Assembly (NCBI GenBank): GCA_016706365.1
Contig: JADJJU010000004.1
Coordinates: forward strand, 1 to 29,486
DNA from: Saprospiraceae bacterium
GTDB lineage: Bacteria; Bacteroidota; Bacteroidia; Chitinophagales; Saprospiraceae
DNA: 29,486 nt
Direction: 5' to 3'
In this document: in pieces, positions 18,373 to 29,486 of the stretch
How the letters are laid out: each line of letters begins with the position of its first letter
Numbering within the stretch: the first letter of the stretch is position 1
Translations under genes and position numbers: made by a program
Notes under the pieces: generated by a model
What the model saw: only the letters and a program-made list of their open reading frames with translations
Databases searched by the model: none
What the model was told of the DNA's origin: nothing

Positions 18373-18671
18373 AAATCGTTGGTCAAATAATTATTTGCCT
18401 CTAGACTATCCCTGTTCACTGGATGTTCTCTTATTCCTTTTACCTTACGCCTAATACCTTATACCTTATATCTTATCTCTGGCTGTGTCACTCATCATTC
18501 ATAAGCCATAAGTGTTTAGTCATTTTAAAATGTTGGGCAAATATTTATTTGCCCCTACACTATCCCTTTTCTCTGGCTGTCATCTTATACCTTATAATTT
18601 ATACCTTATATCTTATGCTTTATACCCTATATCTGGCTGTTTCACTCATCATTCATAACTCATAATTATTT
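18373..18671. repeat. Two diverged copies of a ~150-base palindrome-bearing repeat
   Basis: Copy 1 (about 18373-18516) and copy 2 (about 18523-18671) share, in order: TTTTAAA, a palindrome (GGTCAAATAATTATTTGCC at 18381-18399; perfect GGGCAAATA-TT-TATTTGCCC at 18535-18554), CTA-ACTATCCC, runs of the octamer-like TACCTTAT, CTGGCTGT, and TTCACTCATCATTCATAA. The gap between truA and the PAP2-like gene is mostly made of this repeat. It resembles a REP-type or non-autonomous element with an internal microsatellite. Confidence 0.65.
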
Positions 18672-18678
18672 ACCTTTG
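18671..18678 (+). promoter_or_regulatory. -7 promoter element for the PAP2-like/dapD unit
   Basis: TACCTTTG matches TAnnTTTG and ends 19 bases before the ATG at 18698. It lies at the end of the second copy of the repeat, so that element may bring part of the promoter. Confidence 0.55.
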
Positions 18679-18697
18679 CCGGCTTATTCAACGCCAC

Positions 18698-19353
18698 ATG
18701 TCAGGAACACTGTTCAAAGTCATATCTTATTTATTCCATCCTTTGTTAATGCTGACCTATGCGGCTCTCCTTGTGTTCTGGGCCAATCCATACCTCTTTC
18801 GGGCTCAAAGTGGAAAAGCATTACAAGTTCATTTTTTATCATTGTTTTTCACAACATTTCTTTTGCCTGCGGTAGCAATTGTTTATGATGAAAAGTCTCG
18901 GATTGATCAAATCAATTCATATGCAGGATCGCCAGGATCGTATCGGGCCGTTGATTGTGACAGGTGTCTTTTACATTTGGGCATTTAGAAACATGATCAG
19001 TAATCCGGATATTCCTCAACCCCTGACAATATTTACGCTTGGAATTTGCATAGTTCTTGGGCTTTGTTTTTTGATTAACTTATTTTCAAAAATCAGTCTC
19101 CATGCAGCAGGTGCAGGAGGTATGATAGTAATTGCTGCATTGATATGGCAATTTTTTGCCCCTTATGGGTTTGCCATAGGTTCCTGGATCATACATTCAT
19201 CCATCATAGTCGCCTTAATTCTTATATTTGCCGGACTCACTGGATCGGCAAGATTATATCTCAAAGCACACAATCCTTCTGGAAATTATGGGCGGATATT
19301 TTATAGGCATTGCAGGCCAATTAATCGCCTTTTTTATTTTATACAGATTTTAA
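18698..19353 (+). CDS. PAP2-like integral membrane protein, frameshifted
   Basis: From MSGTLFKVISYLFHPLLMLT the joined frames give about six hydrophobic spans: LMLTYAALLVFWA, FLSLFFTTFLLPAVAIVY, GPLIVTGVFYIWAF, TLGICIVLGLCFLINLF, AGGMIVIAALIWQFF, SWIIHSSIIVALILIF and a last GIAGQLIAFFILYRF. A polar loop reads HMQDRQDRIGP, and the late motif ARLYLKAHNPSEIMGGYFIG resembles the third PAP2 phosphatase motif (SR----H-P-D---G), but the catalytic histidine pattern is weak. Such proteins are common and mostly unannotated in Bacteroidota; a lipid-phosphatase role is a guess. Breaks lie near 18905 and 19285. It ends 10 bases before dapD, so the two likely share a transcript. Confidence 0.65.
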
Positions 19354-19363
19354 AATACTATTC

Positions 19364-20178
19364 ATGGAAGAGCTCATCCATCAAATCAATACTGCCTGGG
19401 AAGACAGATCATTACTTTCAAATAATGAAACAAAAGAAACAATACGCCAGGTAATAAATTTATTGGACCAGGGAAAAATCCGGGTCGCCGAACCTACCTC
19501 AGAAGGCTGGAAAGTTAATGACTGGGTCAAGAAAGCTGTGATAATGTATTTTCCTATCCAGCAAATGAGCACAATTGAAATGGGAATCTTTGAGTTTCAT
19601 GACAAAATTCCATTAAAAGAAATTATGCCGCTCAGGGAGTTCGTGTAGTTCCTCACGCGATAGCGAGATATGGTGCATTTCTCGAACCGGGCGTGATCAT
19701 GATGCCTTCCTATGTGAATATTGGAGCTTATGTAGGAGGCGGAACAATGGTGGATACCTGGGCTACAGTGGGATCATGTGCTCAGATTGGTAAAAACGTT
19801 CACCTCAGTGGTGGTGTTGGAATCGGTGGTGTATTGGAGCCTGTTCAGGCAAGTCCTGTTATCATAGAAGATGATTGTTTCATTGGCTCAAGATGTATTG
19901 TAGTAGAAGGTGTCATTGTAGAGAAAGAAGCTGTGCTGGGAGCTAATGTTGTTCTTACCCTATCCACACATATCATTGATGTCACAGGGTCTGAGCCACT
20001 TGTTATGAAAGGGCGTGTACCCTCAGGATCAGTTGTGATTCCGGGCACACACCCCACGAAATTTGCAGCTGGTGAATATGGAGTTCCTTGTGCACTTATC
20101 ATTGGAAAAAGAACCGCCAGTACTGATAAAAAGACCTCCCTGAATAATGCCTTGCGAGAATATAATGTGGCGGTCTGA
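19364..20178 (+). CDS. dapD: Tetrahydrodipicolinate N-succinyltransferase, one frameshift
   Basis: DapD succinylates tetrahydrodipicolinate with succinyl-CoA in the succinylase branch of lysine and diaminopimelate synthesis. The N-terminal helical domain (MEELIHQINTAWEDRS, VNLLDQGKIRVAEP-type stretch, GWKVNDWVKKAVIMYFPIQQ) is followed by the left-handed beta-helix: YAAQGVRVVPHAIARYGAFL, MPSYVNIGAYVGGGTMVDTW, CAQIGKNVHLSGGVGIGGVL, EDDCFIGSRCIVVEGVIV, and the end ALREYNVAV. Length is about 271 residues, normal. The single break, near 19612, falls in an A-run one base short of expected. The gene follows the PAP2-like gene by 10 bases. Confidence 0.94.
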
Positions 20179-20303
20179 TTTTTTGTTTTATGTCTTAATG
20201 CTTACAAATCGGTCAATACCTGACATAAAATCACCTTGCATACAACAATACAAAACTTTTGCCGTCTAAAGCGTGAAAGAATTATGTCAGCTGTTCAACA
20301 GAC

Positions 20304-23300
20304 TTGTACACCTCTGTAAATCATACCCATAAGTGGTCAACTTTTAAAGTTGACTGGCTTTATTGTTTATTGGCTATGATCGGCTTCATGAGCCCTGGCA
20401 TTGCTTTGGCTCAATCCCGGATAATTAGTTCTAACTTGAGAACACAGACTGTTTTTTATAGTGATTCAGTTATAATTATTGACTCAGTTTCGATTATTCC
20501 CATTTCACTTATCTACGATTCCAAAGTAGATTTAATAGGATCGGATTCTATAGTTTTTGATCATAATTCCTTGACATTCAAAGCGGGATTTACTTCGCAG
20601 TACGATGTTTCGAAACCTTTATTTTTGCGATACAGAAAATTGCCTGTCAATTTCGCTACCCCCTTCAGACGAGTAGATACTACACTCATTCAACGTAAAG
20701 GCGATATCAATTACATCGGATTTGCCTATGAACAGGAAACAAACGCTGCAGGACTGGCAGATTTCAGAGGAATTGACTACAGTGGAAGTTTTTCACGGGG
20801 ATTATCATTTGGAAACAGGCAGAATCTGGTTCTCAATTCCAGTCTCAATCTGCAATTATCAGGAACTGTGGGCTCAGATATTGAAATTTTAGCTGCTATA
20901 TCTGACAACACCATTCCAATACAACCCGAGGGAAACACGCAGCAGTTACAAGAGTTCGATCGTATGTTCATCCAGATCAGCAAAGACGAACATACCATTC
21001 GGGCAGGGAGATTTTGAAATAGGAAGACCCGATTCCTATTTTCTGAATTATTTAAAAGGAGTCAGGGCGTCATGTATAGTAATGTTACCAAATTAGCACC
21101 AGGGAAAAATGCTGAACTCCAGCGGCAGCTTTGCTATATCCAAAGGTAAATTCCGGCGTCAATTCATTCAGCAGATTGAAGGGAATCAGGGCCCTCAAGC
21201 TGACCGGCAATGATTCTGAGTTATTTATCATAGTACTCGCCAATACAGAAAGAGTGTATCTGGATGGTGCACTAATGAACAGAGGTCTGGAAAATGATTA
21301 TGTCATAGATTATAATCGGGGTGAAGTCATTTTACTGCAAAAAGACTGATCACTAAAGATGCAAGAATCATAGTCGAGTTTGAATATACGGATCAGAATT
21401 ATCTGAGATCTATGTACACTGTATCGTCCACATATGAGGATGAGCGCTGGAAGCTTGACTTTAATGTATTCAGCGAGCAGGACAATAAAAATTCACCCGG
21501 TAATCAATTTCTTACGGATGAGGACAAGCTTCTGCTGGCTCAGCTAGGAGATAGTCTTGATGGTGCATTCGTAAATAGCTTTCGGCCAGTTAGTGATGAA
21601 AATCCTTCCACCAATGCTATTACTTATTCTTTAAGAGATACTACTCTGGAAAATGGACTGACCTTTCAAAATATACTTGTTTTCGATACAGATGTCGAAA
21701 AAGCATTGCTGACTGCAGGGTTTACTGATCTTGGAGAAGGTTTGGGCAACTATATCATTGGCAATAGTCTTGCCAATGGCAGGGTATATGAATGGATTTC
21801 ACCTGATCCGGTTACCGGACTTCCACGGGGACGTTTTGAACCCAAACAGCGAATCATAACCCCCAAAAACAACAAATGCTGACCATGGCCAGCCGGTATA
21901 AAAAATCAGTAAAACAGGAACTGTCAGGGCTGAACTGGGTGTAAGTACCCTGGATCGAAATACGTTTTCAAGAGAAGATAGCGGAGATGACAATGGTCTG
22001 AGTGCATTTGTGGAATTTAAAGAACGACTTCAAAGAGATACTGCTTCCAACTGGTCATTTGAGCCATCTCTGGTTTATGAATTTAAAGGGAGGAATTTTA
22101 CCCCTGTCAATCCTTACAGACCTGCAGAATTTCAGAGAGACTGGAATATTGATCCACTTGTGAAGACAGACGAGCACTATTTTTCTGCCGGAATGACTAC
22201 AAAGCACAGGACTTTTGGGTCTGCTATGTATCAAATCGGAGGATTTATTCAACAGGATAACTATCAGGGATTGATACACAGATACGACCTGGCAACAACC
22301 TACAAAGGACTCGCCTTAAAAATTTATGGTTCAGAACTGAGGGCTGAAAGCGCTCTGCTAAAGACTAGCTTCTCACGACCTAGGGTCGATATTAATCAGG
22401 TTCTGCTTAAAAAGTCCGGCTTAAGAATCGGGTTCTATGGAGAACGTGAAAGAAATGAGAGCAGAGCAACAAATTCAAATGAACTTGCTCTTCAAAGTTT
22501 TTCCTGGGCTATTGCAAGATTTTATCTATTGAATCAACAGACACGTAAATTCAGATATCAACTTAGCTATACCTACAGGGAAGATTGGTTGCCTTCTTTG
22601 GATATATTCAAGACGGCCACTCGTGCAAATGAATTTCGAGCTGAAGGAGCGTGGCAAACAGGCCCCAAGTCATCATTGCAATGGAATCTGACTACCCGAA
22701 ACATGGAAGTTCCTGATACCTCTTTTACCAGTTTCAGACCTCAGCAGACTTATCTTGGCAGATTGACTTATCAATTTGTTGCTCTGAAAAATGCGCTGAG
22801 GTCCAATACAAGCTATGAAGTTGGTTCCGGTCAGGAGCCTCGTCTGGAATTTACCTACGTCGAAGTAAGACAGGGTGAAGGTCAGTATATCTGGAATGAT
22901 CTGAATGGGGATGGTGTTCAGCAGTTGGATGAATTTGAAGTAGCGCCCTTTCTGGATCAGGCTAATTTTTTACGAATTGCCACATTGACCAGCGATTTTA
23001 TTCGTACCAATAACATTCTTCTCAATCAGCAGCTAATTCTGGATGCAAAACCATTGTGGTTTAATGAAAAGGGGTTCAAAAGATTTTTAAGCAAATGGTC
23101 CTGGCAAAAAGCAATCTCAATCTGACTAGGAAAGCTGGAGTAGAAGCTGATATCTCCCGCTGGAATCCATTTGAACTTGGATTTGATATACCTGAAATCA
23201 TCGCAATTCTCCGTAGCCCGTAATAGTTTTTTCTTCAACAGAGCAGACCCGGTCTATGAAGTGCAGCTTAATCTCACCTCCCTGAGAAGCAGAAACCTCC

Positions 23301-23852
23301 TGACCACCGGATTTGAAAGCAGAAGAAATACCGAGCAAAATATCAATATCCAGTGGAACCCGGGTAAGGGCATCAGCCTGGTAAGTAAAAGCACTTCAAG
23401 GTTTTAAGGTCAATGATTCTGAAGCATTTCAAAACAGATCTTATCTGATTTATTTTCAGGGCCTTGAACTGGAAAGTGCCTATTCAGCCAGGACAACAGA
23501 TCAGGGTATCGCCCGGTTGAAGTACAGGGGTCAGCAAAACAGACTGGGAGATATGAATGAGAAATCTGATCAATATGAAATTCAGACAGAAATGACAATA
23601 AATGAGGGAAATCGCTTTTCCTTAAGGGCAGGTTGCACGTATTCCTACATTACATTTAATGGTGTAACAAATTCACCATTAGAATTTGCAATGCTGGAGG
23701 GTTTGAAAAATGGGAACAATCTTCTATGGAATATTCAATTTGAAAAAAGAATGTACAATAATGTTCAGCTGCTGGTAAGCTATGAGGGACGCAAAACTGG
23801 TGAACTTGCAATTGTGCACCTTGCCAGAATGCAGCTACGGGCTACTTTTTAA
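20304..23852 (+). CDS. Large SprA-like outer-membrane barrel protein, frameshifted
   Basis: A signal-peptide-like start (LLAMIGFMSPGIALAQS) is preceded by a TTG at 20304; the true start may be the out-of-frame ATG at 20284. The body has SGSFSRGLSFGNRQNLVLNS, LNLQLSGTVGSDIEI, SDNTIPIQPEGNTQQLQEFD, HTIRAGRFEIGRP, LTGNDSE, GALMNRGLENDYVIDYNRGE, FEYTDQNYLRS, then many amphipathic strands and GQYIWNDLNGDGVQQLDEFE (a calcium-loop-like DxNxDG-----E). The final segment MQLRATF ends with Phe, typical of outer-membrane barrels. The NL-LSG and IPIQPEGNTQQLQEFD signatures recall SprA, the T9SS channel, but at about 1,180 residues it is half SprA's length. It is probably a SprA-related surface protein of unknown role. 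Breaks lie near 21010, 21110, 21340, 21870, 23120, 23190 and 23410. Confidence 0.65.
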
Positions 23853-23957
23853 ATTTTTTAGTAACTTTATACTCCATTTTCGGCTTTTTGCCAATTTATG
23901 GAATTTGAATGACCTTGATCACAATGTTTTGTTTCGTTAAATTCAACGCCTAATCGT

Positions 23958-26900
23958 ATGAAAATCACACGTTTTCACGCAATATTATTTTAATATCTTC
24001 TATTGCCATCACTTTCGGATGTATTTTCCTGAAAGATTATTTTCCCACGGCAGAGCTTGTCAGATACACAGACGATGGCTTTGTCAAATTGAGTAAGAAG
24101 AGAGAATGAACCGCTCCTTCGAGCTGGAGTTTTTAAAAACAAGAGAACTGTCCACCAATGAAGTTCCTAGAGAGAGACTCCTCGCAGCTACTGAATATAC
24201 CCAGCAATTGCTGGCAGCCACGGCATCCCGACGAAATGATTATAATTTCAAATGGAAGGAAAGAGGCCCCAATAATGTATCGGGAAGAACAAGAGCTCTT
24301 ATTGTTGATTTGAGTGATCCATCAGGAAATACAGGGGTGTGGGCAGGAGGTGTAGCCGGTGGAATATGGAAGACAACTAATATATTGGATAACAGTCCCT
24401 TTTGGCAGCCTGTCGGAGATTTTTACGAAAATATTGCAATTGCCTCTTTGGCTCAGGATCCTGTAAATCATAACATTATGTATGCAGGTACAGGAGAAGG
24501 ATTCAATAATGCTGATGCAGTGAGAGGATTGGGTATATTCAAGTCATCTGATTCCGGTCAAAGCTGGGAATTAATCACCCGCAACAAGAAATGCTAATTT
24601 TCAATATGTAAATCGCCTGGCAGTCAATAATGAAGGTCACATCTTTGCTGCTACCAATAATGGAGTTTTTCGGTCTGAAAATGCTGGTCAGACCTGGGTA
24701 AATGTATTGAATGGTCGCGTCGGTGATCTGAGAATTGCAACCGATGGTTTGATCTATGCAGGAGTTTATAGTACAGGCATATTCAGATCTGAAAGCGGAG
24801 TATCTGGTTCATGGCAAAGGATGAACAATGGTTTCCCTACTACAGGGTTCAACAGAGTGGAATTTGCAGTTTGTGAAAAGAGCCCCAATGTATTGTATGC
24901 TACACTGGCAGGACCTAATGGAAATGTTAGTCAGGCTTGGTATGACTTATCTGTAGGAATTGACCCGAATAACCCGGATCGGGTATTTATTGGAGGAATA
25001 GATATTTTAGTTTCCGCAAATGGAGGACTAAACTGGGATCAATTGACACAATGGTTTGGTGGCAGCGGACTTCAATATGCTCATGCTGACCAACACAATA
25101 TTGTTTTTTCAACCCGAAGCTCCAATGTGATTTATTTTACTAATGACGGAGGAATATATAGAACTACAAATGGAGCTGCTCTAAATCCAAATGTCAGATT
25201 TGTGAGTGATGGATATAATGTAACCCAATTCTATGCCTGTGCCGTGCACCCTGAAGAAGAGCAGGATTGGTTCCTTGCAGGAGCTCAGGATAATGGTACC
25301 CAATTATTCAGAGAGGAGGGATGAACAACACTGTCGAGGTGACCGGAGGTGATGGAGCATTTGTCCATATTGATGAACTTAATCCCAATATTCAAATCTT
25401 TCAGTTATGTTTTCAATGCACAGAATTACAAATTCATCCTGGGACCAGGGTTTTACTTCAAGAAGTATTGGAGGAGAAAGTGATGGGTTCTTTTTTTATT
25501 AATCCAACAGATTATGACAGCAAATCCAAAACACTTTATGGGAGTTATAAGAAGTTCGGAATGTACTCATGATCAGAGATGTGGGAGGAGATAATTTAGT
25601 TGATTCTGCGTCATTGAAATTAAGTACATTCCTTAAGGTTACGGCTGTATTAGTTGCTCCAAATACTGAGAACAGAGTTTACTTTTGGTACAAATGCAGG
25701 AAGTATTATTATGATCGATAGCGCAAACACTGCCTACCCTACTTCGCAAAGAATATCAGAAATGGCTCCGGTTTCCATTTCTTCTATTGCTGTTGAAGAT
25801 GGAAATGAAGATCATATAGTTGTTACTTATAGTAATTACGGAAGCCCAAGATTTTTGAAACAAAGAATGGAGGTACCAACTGGGTGAATATAACAGGCAA
25901 ACCTTCCTGACATTCAGGCATGGGTAATTATTTCACCGAAAGACCAAATCAAATAGTCATTGCTACCGAACTGGGAGTTTGATGACTGAAGGAGCCAATG
26001 GGACATTAACTCAATGGTTTCAACTGAATCCGGACTTGCTAATACAAGAGTGGATATGCTCCAGGTGAGAAAATCTGATAATTTCCTCATCGCAGCTACT
26101 CATGGAAGAGGGTTGCTTCACGCACTTCTTTTTGTTCAGGAAAGAGCTGTGATCAGAACAGAGCAACGGATTTCTTTATGTCAACTATCCTATCGCATTC
26201 AATGACAAATCTGTAGGTGATTTTGACTCGCGAGTATGGGATTTTGGTGATGGAAATACATCCGCTGAGCTAAATCCGGTTCATACTTATCAGTGATACC
26301 GGGACATATGTTGTGACACTTAATTTGAGAGACGATATCCAGAACATCTGTCAGTATTAAAATTTTGCCCAACAAATCAACTCCTTATGCGCCGGGTGAG
26401 TTTCGGGGTATTCATAGAACATTTGAAAACAATCAGGGTGATTTTGCCGCATTCTCAATAGCGGGTTCTACATTTTCTGGGTAAACTACCATTCCCAATG
26501 CGAAATCCGGTACAAAAGCGGAAATTTTGCCTGGGTACTGGATATTGATCAGCCGATATATCAGCCCAATTCAATTGCAACGGTCTACACTCCCATGTAT
26601 GACTTTAGCGAGGAAGGGATCTATGAAGTTGGCTTTTAAATAAATTTGATATAAATCCATCTGATGGTTTTCAGCTGCAATATACTTTTGGATGGCGGAT
26701 CCACATGGACTCCGGTAGGGGAGCTGAAATCCGGATGGCATAATTATTCCAGTGACAACAACAATAGAGCATTTGACAGAGATGAACCATATTTTTCCGG
26801 TAAACAGGGCTCCTTTAAAATTACAAATACAATCTCTCAGAGCTAGGGGTCTCGGTCAGGTGGCATTCCGGTTCCTATTCAGGTCTCAGGGAATGGATCA

Positions 26901-27524
26901 TTTCCGGGAGTTGCTATTGACGACTTTAGCATTCTTAAATTCAGTGGAGATCTTCTTACAATATCATTGATATTCAGGGCACTTACACAAATGACCGAAA
27001 GTTAAGACTGGATTGGAAAACACGTCCCGAGTATTTCTGTCAGGGATTCAGGGCAGAGATTTCAGAGAATGGACGTGATTTTGATTCAGTAGCTTTCGTT
27101 GCTGCCAATCCGTTTTCTGTAGAACTGAAACTAATGTCAGTACACTACCCCAATGATAGAAACAGGGATTCTATACTTTATGAGACTTTACGTGATCAAC
27201 GATAGCGGTGATGGAAGGTATAGTAATAATTTCTATAGCAAACTGCAGTCAAATCCGAAAGAATATAAGTGGATTAGAAGTATTTGATGCCTATCCTACA
27301 CTTGCATCTAATTTTGTGAATTTTATTTTTACTGGAAGTTGTTGATCAATCCAGTTTTCAGGTATTCAGTTCCGACGGAAAACAGGTGTTATTCAGGAAC
27401 AAACCTGGAGCAGGTTTTTATAGGATTAGATCTCACACAATTGCCGCACGGAGTTTACTTTGTTTTAGTTGAAATACCTGGAACAGCATACCGTAAAACC
27501 TTGAAAATTGTTATTTCTTCATAA
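23958..27524 (+). CDS. BNR/sortilin-type propeller protein with PKD, accessory and T9SS domains, frameshifted
   Basis: The ATG at 23958 (MKITRFHAILF) opens a signal sequence with SIAITFGC, possibly a lipobox. After a pro-like stretch the propeller begins: ERGPNNVSGRTRALIVDLSD, GVWAGGVAGGIWKTTN, MYAGTGEGFNNADAVRGLGI, FKSSDSGQSW, RSENAGQTWVN, VSANGGLNWDQ (Asp-box SxDxGxxW motifs). A PKD domain follows (VWDFGDGNTSAELNPVHTY, near 26240), then an accessory domain near 26590-26940 (YTPMYDFSEEGIYEVG, LQYTFDGGSTWTPVGELKSG, QVAFRFLFRSQG, AIDDFSILKF) and a T9SS tail (FDAYPTLASNF, FQVFSSDGKQ, LPHGVYFVLVEIPGTAYRKT, LKIVISS). Around a dozen breaks occur. It is likely a large secreted or surface protein; sialidase, peptidase or structural roles cannot be told apart. 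Confidence 0.82.
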
Positions 27525-27540
27525 TTGTATATTCAATTTT

Positions 27541-29486
27541 ATGCTTCAAAGATTTGGCTTCTTGCTGGCAGGCTTTCTGCTTATCCTTTTCGGGGATTTC
27601 TTCAACCGTAAACAGTGACTATCATGATGGCAGGATATTTCTAAAATTGAAAAGCCCAATAGATTTATCTGCCTATGGTATAGATAATAGAGCAAAAGGT
27701 AGGCCGGTAGCGAATCAGCAATGGTTTTAGACGAACTTAAATAAATACAAAATTTCTGAATTTCAGGACTATTTCAAGCACTTAAAGGATCCCAGATTTG
27801 ATCTGCTTTACGAGGTTTATTTTGAAAAATTTGCTGATGTTGAGAATTTGATAAAGGCTCTGCAGAGTCGGAAAGAAGTAATTTACGCTGAAAAAGTACC
27901 TTACCACAGGACAACTTACAGACCTGATGACCCTTGCGATGGAGATCAACAATACACTTTAGCGGTTACGCAGGCTTATCAGGCATGGGATATTCACAGG
28001 AATGCCAACAGACAAATTGTAGTTGCAATTGTTGATGATGCAGTGCTGGTTAATCCTGCGAAGATCTGATAGAAGTATGTGGGTTAATTCCGGGGAAATT
28101 TGTGATAATGGCATTGATGATGATGACAATGGATATACGGATGATGTCTATGGTTATGATAAAGCCAACGACGGGGCTGACCCAAGCCCTTAGGTGAAAA
28201 TCCATTTACACATGGAACTCATCTGTGCTTTGAATTGTCTGAGCCACAGCCGATAATGGCGGGTCTGTAGCTTCTCTTGGATTTGATTGTAAAATCATGG
28301 GTATTAAAACCAAACTGAATGGGAGCACCGGACCTGGACTCAATAATACTTATGCAGGTATTGTTTATGCAATTGCAAATAATGCCGATATAATTTCTCA
28401 ATGTCATTTGGAGGTGGGGAGGAAGCAGCACGGGAGACGGATTGTTCACTTTTGCCGCAGAGAAAGGCACAACATCGATCGCTGCTGCCGGAAAATGATG
28501 ACATTGATTTTAAATTTTTTCCTGCTGCGGCGCGAAATGTAGTTTCTGTTGTGTCTACTTCGCCGGATGATTCCTAATCCGGATTTAGTAATTAGCGGGC
28601 CATGGATTGATATCTCAGCACCCGGTTCCGGGATCATGGCGACACTGGCCGGCTCCCTTGGTGCGCCTACGGTTTTCAAAGTGGGACATCTATGGCATGC
28701 CCCAATGTAGCAGGCTTAGCGGTTTATCTGTATGGTTATCATAAAAATGTGACCCGGGACAGATGTATTGAATTGTCTGTCTTTCCATTCTGATGAGATC
28801 GATTCTAAAATCCAGGCTACGAAGATCAACTTGGATCAGGCAGAATTAACACTTTTAAAGTTGAACAGATTGTCTGGCAAACAGACCACCGGATGCCAGA
28901 GCAATATTTCTGTAGTTCACTATATTAATGCAGCTACTCTGTTTTTGGATAAAAGTCTTAATGGCCAACAGTAAATGGGAAATTGGAGACCTGGTCTAAA
29001 GTCAGAGGAGATCGTAGAGGTGAACTTTCCTTCTGCAGGAAACTTATCCTGTAACGCTCGAGATTGCTAGAAGGATTTTTCTTACCAGGTGGATTCATAT
29101 CCTACCTACCTTATCTCTTCCTTACACAAAGGTACACCAAACTATAATGGTGATTTTGAAATGCTTCCGGCCATTTCGCAGTACATGACATCAGTGGTTC
29201 ACCCTGGCAATTGGGCAATTCAAGCATGAGTGGGAAAAATGGTACAAACAGGGAAATTCTGGCCGTTACTCTCGCACCTACAGCCCAGTACTACATACCT
29301 CAGACTGAGACTGTTCTATATACACCCATGTTTGATTTTACTGACAATGGCATGTATGAACTAAGCTTTATGCGAAGTTTAATATAGAACAGGCTTGGAT
29401 GGATTCCATGTTGAATACACACTTGATGACGGACCTGGCAGAAGCTGGGCTATGAAAGAACTGACTGGTACAATTATAACAATACA
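27541..29486 (+). CDS. Subtilisin-like S8 serine protease, frameshifted, cut by window end
   Basis: The start MLQRFGFLLAGFLLILFGDF is a signal peptide; the gene begins 17 bases after the propeller gene. A propeptide-like region (about residues 25-110) contains FADVENLIKALQSRKEVIYA. The catalytic triad is visible: IVVAIVDDAVLV (Asp), NPFTHGTHLCAGI (His, across a break) and GTSMACPNVAGLAVYLYGY (Ser), with the oxyanion-region ANNADIISMSFGG. An acidic insert, DNGIDDDDNGYTDDVYGYD, between Asp and His looks calcium-binding. After the protease domain comes the start of the accessory domain shared with the propeller protein (YTPMFDFTDNGMYELSF, VEYTLDDGRTWQKLG, DWYNYN). A T9SS tail would be expected beyond the window. 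About ten breaks are needed. Confidence 0.85.

Noticed and set aside
20304..23852. Calling the large barrel SprA itself
   Set aside because: It shares recognisable motifs with SprA but is about half the length, so only a SprA-like label is supported.

Overview
The window reads as a chromosomal segment of a Bacteroidota bacterium, probably near Saprospiria/Chitinophagia. The evidence is: at least four C-terminal sorting modules of the type IX secretion system (T9SS) plus an orphan fragment of a fifth; repeated TAnnTTTG promoter -7 elements just upstream of start codons; no obvious Shine-Dalgarno sequences; low to moderate GC; the RelA/SpoT-Fur gene pair; and a large SprA-like outer-membrane barrel. 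Nearly every long gene is broken by indels, and many sit in homopolymer runs inside housekeeping genes (spoT-type gene, glyA, dapD, truA, rluF, fur). I read most of these as sequence or assembly errors, not as decay. Only the MoxR ATPase and the NTF2-like gene are fully open. I give gene spans as whole loci across the frame breaks.

Layout. 0.1-7.3 kb, minus strand: a possible small membrane protein, a secreted CotH-kinase protein with a T9SS tail that lacks the first half of its kinase-like domain, a strongly decayed secreted repeat protein (copy A), an orphan T9SS tail, and a much better preserved paralogue (copy B). Copies A and B share an alternating two-type repeat array, the T9SS tail and a terminator hairpin. 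7.6-7.95 kb: an IS982-like transposase remnant. 8.1-10.5 kb: rluF (+), then rfbA and a small membrane-anchored protein (-). 10.8-13.5 kb: the (p)ppGpp synthetase/hydrolase and a Fur-family regulator (+). 13.6-18.3 kb, minus strand: glyA, a MoxR ATPase, then truA, an NTF2-like protein and a GNAT acetyltransferase, the last three closely spaced. 18.7-20.2 kb, plus strand: a PAP2-like membrane protein and dapD. 20.3-29.5 kb, plus strand: a SprA-like barrel, a BNR-propeller/PKD/T9SS protein, and a subtilisin-like protease cut by the window edge.

How it fits together. The flanks carry cell-surface and secreted proteins and the middle carries core metabolism and translation genes. Intergenic gaps hold REP-like palindromes and short repeats. 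The two secreted proteins at the right end share a C-terminal accessory domain, which suggests related surface or extracellular functions. I found no CRISPR array, no tRNA or rRNA, no phage module and no defence operon. I see no clear previously undescribed system; the best leads are the duplicated and decaying T9SS cargo locus, the shared accessory domain, and the one-base-spaced NTF2-GNAT pair.
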